Counted from the first letter of the stretch, positions 31,151-41,289 are shown. The stretch is DNA of 64,000 bases from Pseudomaricurvus alcaniphilus (GCF_011440395.1 NZ_JAAOIX010000008.1:223645-287644), one strand, 5' to 3'. Numbers and translations: made by a program. The notes: generated by a model not told the origin, from the sequence alone.

Positions 31151-31921
31151 ATGTTACTGGTGATATCACCCGCGAAAAACCTCGATTACGACACCCCGCT
31201 CCCGACTCGGGAGCACACCGAGCCGGAGTTCCTGCAGCATGCCGGCGCCCTGGTGGACGAGCTGCGGCATCTGGCTCCCCACGACCTGTCCCAGTTGATG
31301 GGTATCAGTGACAAGCTGGGCGTGCTTAATTTTGACCGCTTTCAACAGTGGCACACACCCTTTACCCCGGCAAACGCCAGACCGGCGGCGCTGGCTTTCA
31401 ATGGTGATGTCTACAGTGGCCTGGATGCCCGCAGTTTCAGCAGCGAGGACTTCGAGTTTGCCCAACAGCACCTGCGTATCCTGTCCGGGTTGTACGGCCT
31501 GTTGCGGCCACTTGACCTGATGCAGCCCTATCGGTTGGAAATGGGCACTCGGTTCGCCAATGCCCGGGGTAAAAACCTGTACGGCTTTTGGGGGGCGACC
31601 ATTACCGAGGCGCTGAATCGGCAGCTGCAGGCCCTGCAAACTGACGTGTTGGTCAATCTCGCGTCCAACGAGTACTTCAAGTCAGTGCAGCCGAAATTGC
31701 TGCAAGCTGAAATTATCACCCCGGTTTTCAAGGACTGGAAGAACGGGCAGTATAAAATCATCAGCTTCTTTGCCAAGAAGGCGCGCGGCCTGATGTGCGC
31801 CTACGCCATTAAAAACCGCCTGACGGCGGCCGAGCAGCTGCAAGCTTTTGACCGCGATGGTTACGCCTACAACGAAGACTTGTCATCGACCAAAGAGTGG
31901 GTATTTACCCGGCGCCAGTAG
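31151..31921 (+). CDS. yaaA: Peroxide stress resistance protein YaaA
   Basis: YaaA (DUF328/UPF0246) lowers free intracellular iron during hydrogen peroxide stress and protects DNA; it is under OxyR control in E. coli. The 256-residue product (ATG at 31151) begins [13 protein letters not shown] and has the family core [40 protein letters not shown] and [11 protein letters not shown]. It matches the window's other peroxide genes in theme, but no OxyR site was found before it. Confidence 0.94.
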   Translation: MLLVISPAKNLDYDTPLPTREHTEPEFLQHAGALVDELRHLAPHDLSQLMGISDKLGVLNFDRFQQWHTPFTPANARPAALAFNGDVYSGLDARSFSSEDFEFAQQHLRILSGLYGLLRPLDLMQPYRLEMGTRFANARGKNLYGFWGATITEALNRQLQALQTDVLVNLASNEYFKSVQPKLLQAEIITPVFKDWKNGQYKIISFFAKKARGLMCAYAIKNRLTAAEQLQAFDRDGYAYNEDLSSTKEWVFTRRQ

Positions 31922-31980
31922 CAGTAACCCGTGCCGGCGAGGCAAATTATACCGAGCACTGATAACGACCGGAGTACGCG

Positions 31981-32577
31981 ATGTTCGAAAAACCCTTTTC
32001 CCAGGCCTGTGAAAACAACAAGCGGCCCATACTTGCAGTACTGCGGCGTCATTTTACCAGCCCGGGCCGGGTGCTGGAAATCGGCAGCGGCACCGGTCAG
32101 CACGCGGTGTTTTTCGCTGAGCAATTGCCTCACATTCAGTGGCAAACCAGCGACCTGCTGCCCAATCACAGCGCCATAGAGGCCTGGATGTCCACCTATC
32201 AGGGGGAAAACCTGCTGCCGCCACTGGCGCTGGATGTAACGGGTGAGAGCTGGCCGCATGAACCATTTGATGGCGCGTTTACGGCCAACACCGTCCATAT
32301 TATGGCCTGGCCGCAGGTGTTGGCGATGCTCGACGGGCTCCGCCGCTGTCTCAAGCCCGGTGCCAAACTGGTCATTTACGGGCCTTTCAACTACCACGGC
32401 CAGTTCACCAGTGAGAGCAACGCCGATTTTAACGACTGGCTGCAGCAACAGCAGCCCCACCAGGGTATTCGCGACTTTGAAGCTCTCTGTGAGGCAGCGG
32501 CAGTGCGTGGTCTGGTGTTTATGGAAGACAATACCATGCCCGCCAACAACCGCTGCCTGGTGTTCCAGCGGGGTTAG
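31981..32577 (+). CDS. DUF938 SAM-dependent methyltransferase-like protein
   Basis: The 198-residue product belongs to the DUF938 family of class I methyltransferase folds with unknown substrate. It shows the FSQACENNKRPIL start and the SAM loop VLEIGSGTGQHAVFFAEQLP, then NTVHIMAWPQ and YGPFNYHGQFTSESN. The start at 31981 is 59 bases after yaaA, so the two may be cotranscribed. Confidence 0.85.
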   Translation: MFEKPFSQACENNKRPILAVLRRHFTSPGRVLEIGSGTGQHAVFFAEQLPHIQWQTSDLLPNHSAIEAWMSTYQGENLLPPLALDVTGESWPHEPFDGAFTANTVHIMAWPQVLAMLDGLRRCLKPGAKLVIYGPFNYHGQFTSESNADFNDWLQQQQPHQGIRDFEALCEAAAVRGLVFMEDNTMPANNRCLVFQRG

Positions 32578-32586
32578 AACTGTGGA

Positions 32587-33735
32587 TTATTCCGGCGCTT
32601 GCTGCTGCCGAAAGGGCAGATAAGTGGCGCAGTCCTGCTGGTAGGCCTCGATACCGGGGCGCTCCCGCTGCAGGAAATCGGCGATAGCGGCGCGAAAGCG
32701 GGGCTCGGCAATCCAGTGACTGGAGCAGGTGAGGGTGGGCTCAAAGCCCCGTTGAATCTTGTGTTCACCCTGGGCCCCGGGATCGAAAACCTGCAGGCCG
32801 CGTTCAATGGCGAACTCGATACCCTGGTAGTAGCAGGTTTCAAAGTGCAGCCCTGGCACTTCTTCGATACAGCCCCAATAGCGACCGAACAAATGGGTTT
32901 GGCTAAAGAAACACAGTGCTGCGCCCAGAGTCTCGCCATGGCGCTCGGCGCGCACCATAAGTATTTGCTCCCCCACACTTTCGCCGATAAGCGCGAAAAA
33001 GTCCCGGTTCAAGTAGCCGCTGTTGCCGCTGCGCTTGAGGTAGGTGTAGTGATAAAAGTGGTAGAACTGGTCCCAGTCGGCGCTGCTGATCTCCGTGCCT
33101 ACCAATCGCGTCAACCGGATTCCGGCGTCGACAATTTGTTTGCGCTCCTTGCGCACCGCTTTGCGCTTGCGGGAATTGAACTGGTCGAGAAAATCCTGAA
33201 AATCCCGGTAACCGCGGTTGTACCAGTGAAACTGGCAACCCAGGCGGGACAGCAGCTGTGGTTGCCAGAGCTGGTTGTCGCTGTGGTCGTGAAACAGGCT
33301 GTGCCAGCTGCTCAGTTGCTGCTGCTGGCAATAGTCGGCCAGATAGCGGCTGATGTCCTCCATAACCGCAGCCCGATCGCGACCCGCTTGCACCGCCAGG
33401 CGCGGTCCGCAGGAGGGGGTGAAAGGAATGGCATTGAGCAATTTGGGGTAGTAGTCGAGGCCGTGGCGGCGGTAGGCGTCGGCCCAGGCCCAGTCGAATA
33501 CATACTCGCCATAGGAGTGGGTTTTCAGGTACAGGGGCATAGCTGCCACAGGGTTTTCGCCCTCCTGCCACAGCAGGTGGCTGGGTATCCAGCCGCTCTC
33601 GGAGTTGGTGCAGCCGCTGTCTTCCAGCGCGGCCAGGAAGGCGTGGCGGATAAACGGATAGTCGCTGGCCCACAGCTTGTCCCAACTCTGCGGCTCGATG
33701 TCGTGGATTGAACCCAGCAATTTGATGTCGCTCAT
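32587..33735 (-). CDS. GNAT-fold acyltransferase (COG3146/DUF482 family)
   Basis: The 382-residue product matches the COG3146/DUF482 family, predicted N-acyltransferases related to the FemAB/GNAT fold; substrates are unknown. Family segments include PSCGPRLAVQAG, RGYRDFQDFLDQFNSRKRKAVRKERKQI and CYYQGIEFAIERGLQVFDPGAQGEHKIQRGFEP. I use ATG at 33735, which overlaps the stop of the upstream epimerase gene by four bases (ATGA), showing coupled translation. The frame extends further upstream but only as a shadow of that gene. Confidence 0.85.
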   Translation of the reverse strand: MSDIKLLGSIHDIEPQSWDKLWASDYPFIRHAFLAALEDSGCTNSESGWIPSHLLWQEGENPVAAMPLYLKTHSYGEYVFDWAWADAYRRHGLDYYPKLLNAIPFTPSCGPRLAVQAGRDRAAVMEDISRYLADYCQQQQLSSWHSLFHDHSDNQLWQPQLLSRLGCQFHWYNRGYRDFQDFLDQFNSRKRKAVRKERKQIVDAGIRLTRLVGTEISSADWDQFYHFYHYTYLKRSGNSGYLNRDFFALIGESVGEQILMVRAERHGETLGAALCFFSQTHLFGRYWGCIEEVPGLHFETCYYQGIEFAIERGLQVFDPGAQGEHKIQRGFEPTLTCSSHWIAEPRFRAAIADFLQRERPGIEAYQQDCATYLPFRQQQAPE

Positions 33736-34664
33736 TCTCCGCACTCTCCGCTCGCGGCGCGGCGCTGCAGGAAGGCGCGCAGCAACTCCCCGTAGCCGAC
33801 CCGGTAATCGGGGTATTGCAAGCTGAAGCCGCTGTCGAGCAGGCGTTGATTGCAACAGCGCTTGCCGCCGGCAGCGGCACCCGGTTCGCTCTCTGGCGTA
33901 TTGGCTGGATCGCCTGTGGGTTCGCCGACAGGTTCGGCCAGGAGATCCATTTGCCGGGCCAACCAGTGCTGCACCTCACTGGCGCGCACCGGCAGGCTAT
34001 CACTGCCCAGGTAGAGTGGCTGCAGGGCTGTGCCCAATCGCTGCTGTTCGATCAGGTGGGCGATGGCGGCGCCACAGTCGTCGGCGTGGATGCGATTGGT
34101 GTAGTGGTCGGCCCCGCTGAGGACGCCGCGCTCGCGCCAGACCCGCTGCAGCAGGCGGTCTCTACCGGGGCCGTAGATACCGGCGAAGCGGATCACCACA
34201 GCGTTGAGTTCCGAGTCTTGCAGCAGGCGCTCCGCCTCCAGCAGGCGTTGACCGTTGAAACTTGCGGGTTGCGTGGCTGAATCTTCATTCACCCATTCAC
34301 CCTGGGCCTGGCCGTTGACACTGGTGCTGGAGACATACACCACCAGCCGCGGCGGCCGCGCCTGGCGCCGCAGTTGCGCCAGCAGATTGCCGGTTCCTTG
34401 CACATAAGTCTCCCGGTAGCCGCTGTCGGTGTAGGCCGCCGGGGTGAGGGTGATGACCACCACATCGCTGTGGTGGCTGAGCGCGGCAGCGAGGCTGGCA
34501 CTGTCCTGCACGTCGGCCGCCCGGTAGCGGATGTTGGCGCTGTCTTCCGGCGGGCGCCGGCGAATACCCATGACCTGGTATTGCGCTTGCGGCAGCCGCT
34601 GGGCCAGCCGTCGACCAATATCGCCGCAGCCGATCACAGTGACTATTTGGCGCGAGTGGGTCAA
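33732..34664 (-). CDS. NAD-dependent epimerase/dehydratase-like SDR protein (YeeZ-like)
   Basis: The 310-residue product has the Rossmann motif IGCGDIGRRLAQ near its N-terminus and SDR segments YVSSTSVNGQAQGEWV and VIRFAGIYGPGRDR, as in YeeZ-type atypical SDRs. I choose TTG at 34664, preceded by AGGAG, since the Rossmann fold begins right after it; the frame is open to 34757. It is followed by the acyltransferase in a coupled pair. Substrate unknown. Confidence 0.8.
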   Translation of the reverse strand: MTHSRQIVTVIGCGDIGRRLAQRLPQAQYQVMGIRRRPPEDSANIRYRAADVQDSASLAAALSHHSDVVVITLTPAAYTDSGYRETYVQGTGNLLAQLRRQARPPRLVVYVSSTSVNGQAQGEWVNEDSATQPASFNGQRLLEAERLLQDSELNAVVIRFAGIYGPGRDRLLQRVWRERGVLSGADHYTNRIHADDCGAAIAHLIEQQRLGTALQPLYLGSDSLPVRASEVQHWLARQMDLLAEPVGEPTGDPANTPESEPGAAAGGKRCCNQRLLDSGFSLQYPDYRVGYGELLRAFLQRRAASGECGE

Positions 34665-34800
34665 GGCGTTGCTCTCCTGTGATAGCTGTTTGTGGGCTAA
34701 TGGTGAGTAGCGGTTGGTTAATACCTGCAGTAGCCCCCGTACAAGGTTACGAGCCACCGGCGTAGAGGGATTTTAAACCGTAATAAAAACTTCCTGGCCA

Positions 34801-34815
34801 ATAGTTTTCGTCTAT
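34801..34815. promoter_or_regulatory. Candidate OxyR half-operator upstream of oxyR
   Basis: ATAG-N7-CTAT (34801-34815) matches the core spacing of the OxyR consensus half. A weaker second half (TTGT-N7-TGAT) follows after a further 7 bases. It lies between the divergent epimerase gene and oxyR, about 90 bases before the oxyR start, which suggests autoregulation. Confidence 0.5.
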
Positions 34816-34904
34816 TCACTGATTGTGCCAAAATGATCGGGTCGAATCCGGTTGTGGCTGTTGCTCCGCGGCCCGGGTCTACCCCTTCACGGCAGGACAT
34901 GAGT

Positions 34905-35816
34905 ATGACACTGACTGAATTGCGATACATAGTCACCCTGGCCCAGGAACAGCATTTTGGCCGTGCGGCAGAACGCTGTTTCGTTTCCCAGCCGACCCTC
35001 AGTATCGCGGTCAAGAAGCTCGAGGACGAGTTGGGGGTGGCCCTGTTTGAGCGCTCCAAAAGCCAGGTACTGGCAACCCCGCTGGGGGAGAAGGTCGTGA
35101 CCCAGGCGCAGCTGGTACTGGAACAGGCCGATGTTATCCGCCAAATTGCCACCTTCGGCAAGGACCAGCTCAGCAGCCCGCTCAGGGTCGGGGCCATCTA
35201 TACCATCGGTCCTTTCCTGTTTCCGCATTTTATTCCCCAATTGCAGGCGCTGGCACCGCATATGCCGCTCTATGTTGAAGAGGGGTTTACCGCAACCCTG
35301 CGCCAGCGCCTGCGCAAGGGGGAGTTGGACGTCATTATCGTCGCCCTGCCGTTCACTGAACCGGACGTGGTGACCCAACCACTTTATGACGAACCCTTCG
35401 TGGTATTGATGCATCGGGATCACCCGCTGGCCAAATTGCAGAGCATTGCGCCGGAGGATTTTAACGGCCACGAGGTGTTGCTGTTGGGCGAAGGTCACTG
35501 TTTTCGCGACCAGGTGCTGGAGGCCTGTCCCAACCTGCTGCCCGGGCTGGAAAAACACAACGCGGCCCGCACTGCCGCCGAGGGCAGCTCACTGGATACG
35601 CTGCGACACATGGTGGCCTCGGGCCTGGGGGTGACTATCCTGCCTATGTCGGCGGCGACGGTTTCCTACTACGGCCCCGAGGTGCTGGTCAGCCGGCCGT
35701 TTGCGGAACCGGCACCCCATCGCACCGTGGCGCTGGCGTGGCGGGCGAGCTTCCCGCGGCACAAGGCCATCGATGTCTTACGCGAGGCCGTCAACCAGTG
35801 CCGGTTTCCGCAATAA
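34905..35816 (+). CDS. oxyR: Hydrogen peroxide-sensing LysR-family regulator OxyR
   Basis: OxyR senses peroxide by an intramolecular disulphide and activates catalase, Ahp and related genes. With ATG at 34905 (AGGA seven bases upstream) the product has 303 residues. It carries an N-terminal LysR helix-turn-helix (FGRAAERCFVSQPTLSIAVKKLE) and the redox pair in GEGHCFRDQVLEAC at Cys199 and Cys208, the same positions as in E. coli. The order oxyR-recG is as in Pseudomonas. Confidence 0.94.
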   Translation: MTLTELRYIVTLAQEQHFGRAAERCFVSQPTLSIAVKKLEDELGVALFERSKSQVLATPLGEKVVTQAQLVLEQADVIRQIATFGKDQLSSPLRVGAIYTIGPFLFPHFIPQLQALAPHMPLYVEEGFTATLRQRLRKGELDVIIVALPFTEPDVVTQPLYDEPFVVLMHRDHPLAKLQSIAPEDFNGHEVLLLGEGHCFRDQVLEACPNLLPGLEKHNAARTAAEGSSLDTLRHMVASGLGVTILPMSAATVSYYGPEVLVSRPFAEPAPHRTVALAWRASFPRHKAIDVLREAVNQCRFPQ

Positions 35817-35895
35817 TCGGCCGTCTCTAACTGACCATGTTTAATCGACTATGTCTGACTGAGCGTGTTTAAGTGACCGTTTTTAATTGACTATG
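35817..35895 (+). repeat. Degenerate 14-base tandem repeat ending at the recG start
   Basis: Five full units of exactly 14 bases (35817, 35831, 35845, 35859, 35873) and a partial sixth follow the rough pattern yTGACyrTGTTTAA. The ATG of recG (35893) lies in the partial last unit. The repeat begins next to the oxyR stop codon and fills the whole oxyR-recG gap. Confidence 0.75.
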
Positions 35896-38028
35896 AAGCG
35901 CTCGTCACCCGACTCCAGTAATGCAGCCGCCAGCGCCGATCAGGTCCCGGGGCTGGAGCAGGTCAGTGTCACTGCCCTGAAAGGTGTGGGTGCCCAGTTG
36001 GCCGATAAACTGGCCAAGCTGAATATCCACAACCTCCAGGATTTGCTGTTTCACTTGCCAATGCGCTACCTGGACCGAACCCGGGTGACACCCATCGGTG
36101 CGATGCAACCGATGGTCAATGTGGTTATCGAAGGGGTGATTCGGGGCTGTGATGTGGTCTATGGCCGCCGCCGCAGCCTGGTCTGCCGCCTGCAGGATGA
36201 CACTGGCACAGTGACGCTGCGCTTCTTTCACTTTTCTGCCGCCCAGCAAAAGCAATTTAGCGTCGGCGCCCGCCTGCGCTGTTTTGGTGAGAGCCGGCGC
36301 GGTGCTTCCGGACTGGAGCTGTACCACCCGGAATACGAGTTTTGCGACGCGGCGGTGGCGGCGCCACTGGAGTCCCGCTTGACCCCGGTTTACCCCGCCA
36401 CAGAGGGTATTACCCAGGCGCGGCTGCGCAGTCTCTGCCAGCAAGCGCTGACCTTGATGAGCCGCCATAGCCTGCGTGAATTACTGCCGCCGCAGCCGGG
36501 CTTGAACGCCGGTACAGGTTGGGCGGGTTCACTGCAGCAGGCCATCGCCTACCTGCACCATCCGCCGGCAGATGCCAGCCTGCAAGAGCTGCTGGATGGC
36601 ACCCACCCCTACCAGCAGCGGCTGGCGTTTGAGGAACTGTTGGCCCACCACCTGAGCATGCTGCAAGTGCGACAGCAATTGCGCGCCGCGGGAGCAGTGC
36701 CGCTGCCGCCGCCCGAGCGCTTGTTGCAGGAGTTCCGCCAGCAGCTGGGTTTCAACCTGACCGCCGCCCAGCAGCGGGTGGCGGCCGAGATTTCTGTGGA
36801 CCTGGCACAGCCGGTGCCCATGTTGCGCCTGGTGCAGGGCGACGTGGGTTCAGGCAAGACCGTGGTGGCGGCGCTAGCGGCGCTGCAGGCAGTGGGCAAC
36901 GGCCGCCAGGCGGCAGTGATGGCGCCCACGGAAATACTGGCAGAACAGCATCGCCAGAGCTTTAGCCAGTGGCTGGAGCCGCTGGGAATCCAGGTCGGTT
37001 GGCTCAGCGGTCGCCAAAAACAGTCAGAGCGCAAACAGCAATTGGCGGCCATTGCCAGCGGCGCAGCGCAACTGGTTATCGGTACCCACGCCCTGTTCCA
37101 GCAAGACGTCGTGTTTGCCGACCTGGGCCTGACCATTATCGATGAGCAACACCGGTTTGGTGTCCATCAGCGCCTGGCGTTGCGGGAAAAATCTGGCGCC
37201 CGCAGCCACTCCCATCAATTAATTATGACCGCCACACCCATTCCCCGCACCCTGGCCATGAGCGCCTATGCTGACCTGGACTGCTCGGTGATCGATCAAC
37301 TGCCGCCCGGGCGCACCCCGGTGCAAACGGTGGTGATCGGCAACCAGCGTCGACCCCAGGTTATCGAGCGAGTGCGCGCCGCCTGCCTGGAGGGCCGCCA
37401 GGCCTATTGGGTCTGCACCCTGATCGAAGAGTCGGAGGCACTGGAGGCGCAGGCGGCGGAAGCGACCGCGGAACTGCTGGCTGCGGCACTGCCGGATGTG
37501 CGCGTGGGCCTGGTGCACGGACGCTTGAAGCCGGCGGAAAAAGAACAACAAATGGCCGCATTCAAGGCCGGTACCACCCAGTTGCTGGTGGCGACCACGG
37601 TGATTGAAGTGGGGGTCGACGTGGCCAATGCCAGCCTGATGATAATTGAAAACCCCGAGCGCCTGGGTTTGGCACAGTTGCACCAATTGCGCGGCCGGGT
37701 CGGTCGCGGTAGCGCTGAAAGTCACTGCGTCCTGCTCTACGGGACGCCCTTGTCCCGCTACGGTCGCCAGCGCCTGGACGCGATGCGGGAGACCAATGAC
37801 GGTTTTCTGATCGCCGAGCGGGATCTGGAGTTGCGCGGTCCGGGGGAGGTGTTGGGCACCCGCCAAACCGGGGCGGTACAGTTTCGCCTCGCCGATCTCA
37901 ATCGCGACGGGCACCTGCTGCCGGCGGTAAAACAGCTGGCAACCCGACTGCTGCAGGAAGACCCAGCCAGCGTCGAGCAATTGGTCAGCCGCTGGCTGGG
38001 GCACAACCAGCATTACGCCAATGCGTGA
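35893..38028 (+). CDS. recG: ATP-dependent DNA helicase RecG
   Basis: RecG is a branch-migrating helicase that regresses stalled forks and processes Holliday junctions. The product of about 711 residues has the N-terminal wedge/OB domain (LKGVGAQLADKLAKLNIHNLQDLLFHLP), Walker A QGDVGSGKTVVAALAA, the DEQHR box (IIDEQHRFGVHQR), TATPIPRTLAMS and the C-terminal helicase motifs LHQLRGRVGRG. I use ATG at 35893; a TTG lies two codons upstream. There is no strong ribosome site because the start sits inside a tandem repeat. Confidence 0.96.
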   Translation: MKRSSPDSSNAAASADQVPGLEQVSVTALKGVGAQLADKLAKLNIHNLQDLLFHLPMRYLDRTRVTPIGAMQPMVNVVIEGVIRGCDVVYGRRRSLVCRLQDDTGTVTLRFFHFSAAQQKQFSVGARLRCFGESRRGASGLELYHPEYEFCDAAVAAPLESRLTPVYPATEGITQARLRSLCQQALTLMSRHSLRELLPPQPGLNAGTGWAGSLQQAIAYLHHPPADASLQELLDGTHPYQQRLAFEELLAHHLSMLQVRQQLRAAGAVPLPPPERLLQEFRQQLGFNLTAAQQRVAAEISVDLAQPVPMLRLVQGDVGSGKTVVAALAALQAVGNGRQAAVMAPTEILAEQHRQSFSQWLEPLGIQVGWLSGRQKQSERKQQLAAIASGAAQLVIGTHALFQQDVVFADLGLTIIDEQHRFGVHQRLALREKSGARSHSHQLIMTATPIPRTLAMSAYADLDCSVIDQLPPGRTPVQTVVIGNQRRPQVIERVRAACLEGRQAYWVCTLIEESEALEAQAAEATAELLAAALPDVRVGLVHGRLKPAEKEQQMAAFKAGTTQLLVATTVIEVGVDVANASLMIIENPERLGLAQLHQLRGRVGRGSAESHCVLLYGTPLSRYGRQRLDAMRETNDGFLIAERDLELRGPGEVLGTRQTGAVQFRLADLNRDGHLLPAVKQLATRLLQEDPASVEQLVSRWLGHNQHYANA

Positions 38029-38229
38029 CACGATTTCAGCGTTGGCTGCCGCCGGATTCAGGGGCTGCAGTGGTGCAGGGGCCTACCAATCGTAAATAAA
38101 TGGTAAATATGTCAGCCCTAATGGCCTGCGGCTTTGCGCTTTTGCATATTTATTGACTAGACTGTTTTAAGCGCTATCCCGTTTTACCTGCGCGTGTGCT
38201 ATTTAATGGAGTAAGTAAGGAGAATAACC

Positions 38230-39630
38230 TTGGCAGTCCCGGCCAGTGTCAAACAGTTGCTGGAGCAGCAGAACGTGGCCTACACGGTCTCGATAGAAAG
38301 TGCCGTTGGCAGCAGTACTACCAACCTGGAGCAGCAGCGTGTACGTGGCGGCGGGGTTGCCCGTTCGGTCATCCTCAGTGACAGCGCGGGGTGGCTGCAG
38401 GTGGTCTTTCCCGCCGATTGCCTGCTGGATATAAGCGCGGTCAACCACCTGCTGGAACGATCACTGCGCGCCCTCGCTGAGCCCGAGTTGCGGGTCTTTT
38501 ACGGTAAGCACAAGCTGGATGCGGTGCCCGCCCTGCCGCGCCTGGGCGGGATAAAAACCCTGGTGGACCAGCGCCTGTTGGGTCAGGAACTGGTGTTACT
38601 GGATTCCGGCAGCGGCGATATCCTGCAGGTATCGCGCAAAGGTTTTGCGGCGCTGGCGGCGGATTCGGTGATTTGCGATGTGGCGGTACCGCTGCAGCAG
38701 CTGGAGGCCCGCTACCAGGCGGTGCAAAATGACGAGGCGGACATCTTCACGGCGGTGCGCAGTTTTACCAGCCTGCGCATCAAGCAACGGTTGGAAGAAA
38801 CACTGGACCTGCCACCCCTGCCCGAGACCGCACAGCGCATCATCAAGCTGCGGGTGGACCCGGCTGCCGACATCAACGACCTGGCCGAAATCGTCGAGAT
38901 CGACCCGAGTCTCGCCGCCCAGGTGGTGAGCTGGGCAGCCTCGCCCTATTACTCGGCGCCGGGCAAGATCAAATCCATCCACGACGCCATTGTCCGGGTG
39001 CTGGGTTTCGACATGGTGCTCAACCTGGCGCTGGGGTTGGCCCTGGGCAGGACCCTGGGCATCCCCGACGCGGGGCCAATGGGCGCGACCCCGTTCTGGC
39101 GCCAGGCAGTCTATACCGCGGCCACGGTGGAAGGATTGGTGACCGCCATTCCGCGGGAGCACCGGCCGGGTTTTGGTATGGCCTATCTATCAGGCCTGTT
39201 ACACAACTTTGGCTGGCTGGTATTGGCGGAGGTGTTTCCGCCGCACTTCACCGCCATCAATCGTTGCATAGAGGCGAATAGCCACGCATCGCCGCACCTG
39301 GCCGAACTCAATTTGCTGGGCGTCAGTCGCGATCAGCTGGCCAGCTGGCTACTGCACTTCTGGAATATGCCTGACGAAGTGGTTGTCGCCCTGCGCTACC
39401 AGAACATGGAAAATGTCGGTGACAGGGAGCACGGCGAGTACGCCAAACTCCTGCTGGTGGCCCAGCGACTGCTGCAACAGCGGGGCATCGGCCAGGGGCC
39501 GCAACTGGCGGTACCCGACCATATCTACGCCGAATTGCACCTGGATCCGGACAAGGCGCGGCAGGCCCTGGACGCGGTGATGGAGTCAGTGGATAACCTA
39601 GACAGCATTGCCAGCCAGCTGACCGGCTGA
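38230..39630 (+). CDS. YbaK-like deacylase domain fused to an HDOD domain
   Basis: The 466-residue product starts with TTG at 38230, seven bases after a strong AAGGAG. Residues about 1-155 resemble the YbaK/aminoacyl-tRNA-deacylase fold (YTVSIESAVG, ARSVILSDSAGWLQVVFPAD). Residues about 180-400 are an HDOD output domain (LPPLPETAQRIIKLRVDPAADINDLAEIVEIDPSLAAQVVSWA), found in bacterial signalling proteins without nucleotide phosphodiesterase activity. Function is unknown; a signalling role is an inference. Confidence 0.82.
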   Translation: MAVPASVKQLLEQQNVAYTVSIESAVGSSTTNLEQQRVRGGGVARSVILSDSAGWLQVVFPADCLLDISAVNHLLERSLRALAEPELRVFYGKHKLDAVPALPRLGGIKTLVDQRLLGQELVLLDSGSGDILQVSRKGFAALAADSVICDVAVPLQQLEARYQAVQNDEADIFTAVRSFTSLRIKQRLEETLDLPPLPETAQRIIKLRVDPAADINDLAEIVEIDPSLAAQVVSWAASPYYSAPGKIKSIHDAIVRVLGFDMVLNLALGLALGRTLGIPDAGPMGATPFWRQAVYTAATVEGLVTAIPREHRPGFGMAYLSGLLHNFGWLVLAEVFPPHFTAINRCIEANSHASPHLAELNLLGVSRDQLASWLLHFWNMPDEVVVALRYQNMENVGDREHGEYAKLLLVAQRLLQQRGIGQGPQLAVPDHIYAELHLDPDKARQALDAVMESVDNLDSIASQLTG

Positions 39631-39640
39631 GTCGATCAGT

Positions 39641-39686
39641 AAAAAAGCAAGCACTGCAGCCGGAGCCAGTGCGCTCCGCTGCAGTG
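39641..39686 (-). terminator. Intrinsic terminator downstream of ahpF
   Basis: Arms at 39652-39666 and 39673-39686 form a 14-base stem with one bulged base. Read on the minus strand it is followed after five bases by six T residues. It lies 17 bases past the ahpF stop, between it and the convergent HDOD gene. Confidence 0.8.
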
Positions 39687-39702
39687 TTGTAGGAAACGGC
39701 AA

Positions 39703-41271
39703 TCAGCCCTGGCGCATCAGGTAATCAAAGGCGCTGAGGGAAGCTTTTGCCCCTTCACCCATAGCGATAACAATCTGCTTGTAGGGCACTGTGGTCACGT
39801 CGCCACAGGCGAAGATGCCCGCGGTGCTGGTTTCGCAGCGCTCGTTGATCACGACCTCACCGAAGCGGGTGGTCTCTACCACACCCTGGAGAAAATCGCT
39901 GTTGGGCAGCAAGCCAATCTGCACAAACACGCCATGCAATGGGTCCCGCTGCAGTTCACCGCTGTCCCGATCCTCGTAGGCGAGGGCCGCTACTTTGCCG
40001 TTATCGGCGATAATTTCCCGCACCGCGACATTGGTCTTGATGGTGATATTGGCGCGCTTGCGCGCCTGTTCGACCAGTACCTGGTCGGCTTTTAGCTGCG
40101 GCAGGAATTCGTACAAGGTCACCGAATTGACGATACCGGCGAGATCGATTGCCGCTTCGACACCGGAGTTGCCACCGCCGACTACCGCCACGTCCTTGCC
40201 CTTGAAAAAGGGACCATCACAGTGCGGGCAGTAGGCCACGCCGTTGCCGATATTTTCTTTCTCACCGGGGACCCCCAGCTCGCGCCACTTGGCGCCGGTG
40301 GCAATAATCAGTGCCCGGGTGTCGATGCGCTCGCCGGAGCTGAGGCTGACGCTCTTAATGTCACCGGGCTCGATGGCGGTAACGCGCAGGTGCTCCTTGC
40401 GAGTGATGTCGTATTCGTCCATATGGGCAACCAGCTGGCCGGTCAGTTTGGGTCCGGTGGTGGACGGCACCGAAATCAGGTTTTCGATGCCCATGGTGTC
40501 TTTCACCTGGCCGCCAAAGCGATCGGCGACCACGGTCACCTTGAGGCCTTTGCGAGCGGCGTAGATGGCGGCAGCTACACCGGCCGGGCCGGCACCAATC
40601 ACGGTGACGTCCTGGGTGGGTAATGTCTCTGCCCCGGCGCTGTCGGCGCTGTCGGCGCTCATAGCCGGATAGCGGCTGGTAAGCTTGTCGAGCAGCTGGG
40701 CGGTGTCGATTTTGCCGTTGGCAAATGGCTCGCCGTTGAGGAAGACGGCCGGTACGCCCTGGATATTGTTGGCTTCGACCAGGTCCGGGTAGAGGCCGCC
40801 GTCGATCATTTCCACGGCGATATTGGGGTTGAGCTGGGCAAATTGGTTCAACGCCTGCACCACGTCCGGGCAGTTGTGGCAGCTGAGACTGACGTACACC
40901 TCAAATTTGAGGCTATCGCTCACTTTGCCGATGCTGGCCTGGATGGCGCCGTCGAGCTTCAGGGGGGTGCCGGAGGACTGCAGGATGGCCAGCACCAGGG
41001 AATTGAATTCGTGTCCCGAGGGGATACCGGAAAAGACGATGCCATTGGGGTGGCCCTCGGCCTCCAGCAGAAAACTGATGGGGCTGCGCAGTTGGCCTGC
41101 CGTATCGCGTTCCACCACGTCAAGGTGATCGCTGACTGACGCGATCGACTGTAAAAATTCCAGCAGTTCTGCCCGCTTCGGGTGTTCACCAGTTTGGATC
41201 ACCAGACTGACGTTGTTTTGCATGCCGGCGGTGTAGCCTTGCAGAGCCTTAAGTATGTCCTGGGATAGCAT
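39703..41271 (-). CDS. ahpF: Alkyl hydroperoxide reductase subunit F (AhpF)
   Basis: AhpF passes electrons from NADH through FAD and two disulphide centres to AhpC. The 522-residue product has the N-terminal thioredoxin-like pair with the CxxC at Cys131/Cys134 (LSCHNCPD). The FAD motif [19 protein letters not shown] and the thioredoxin-reductase-like CPHC centre ([10 protein letters not shown]) follow. It lies downstream of ahpC, separated by an attenuator-like terminator. Confidence 0.97.
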   Translation of the reverse strand: MLSQDILKALQGYTAGMQNNVSLVIQTGEHPKRAELLEFLQSIASVSDHLDVVERDTAGQLRSPISFLLEAEGHPNGIVFSGIPSGHEFNSLVLAILQSSGTPLKLDGAIQASIGKVSDSLKFEVYVSLSCHNCPDVVQALNQFAQLNPNIAVEMIDGGLYPDLVEANNIQGVPAVFLNGEPFANGKIDTAQLLDKLTSRYPAMSADSADSAGAETLPTQDVTVIGAGPAGVAAAIYAARKGLKVTVVADRFGGQVKDTMGIENLISVPSTTGPKLTGQLVAHMDEYDITRKEHLRVTAIEPGDIKSVSLSSGERIDTRALIIATGAKWRELGVPGEKENIGNGVAYCPHCDGPFFKGKDVAVVGGGNSGVEAAIDLAGIVNSVTLYEFLPQLKADQVLVEQARKRANITIKTNVAVREIIADNGKVAALAYEDRDSGELQRDPLHGVFVQIGLLPNSDFLQGVVETTRFGEVVINERCETSTAGIFACGDVTTVPYKQIVIAMGEGAKASLSAFDYLMRQG

Positions 41272-41289
41272 AGTGTTACCTCACTGGGG

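Noticed and set aside
32599..33711. 370-codon plus-strand frame opposite the acyltransferase gene
   Set aside because: It is a mirror of a recognisable gene and reads as low-complexity Ala/Val/Gly-rich sequence.
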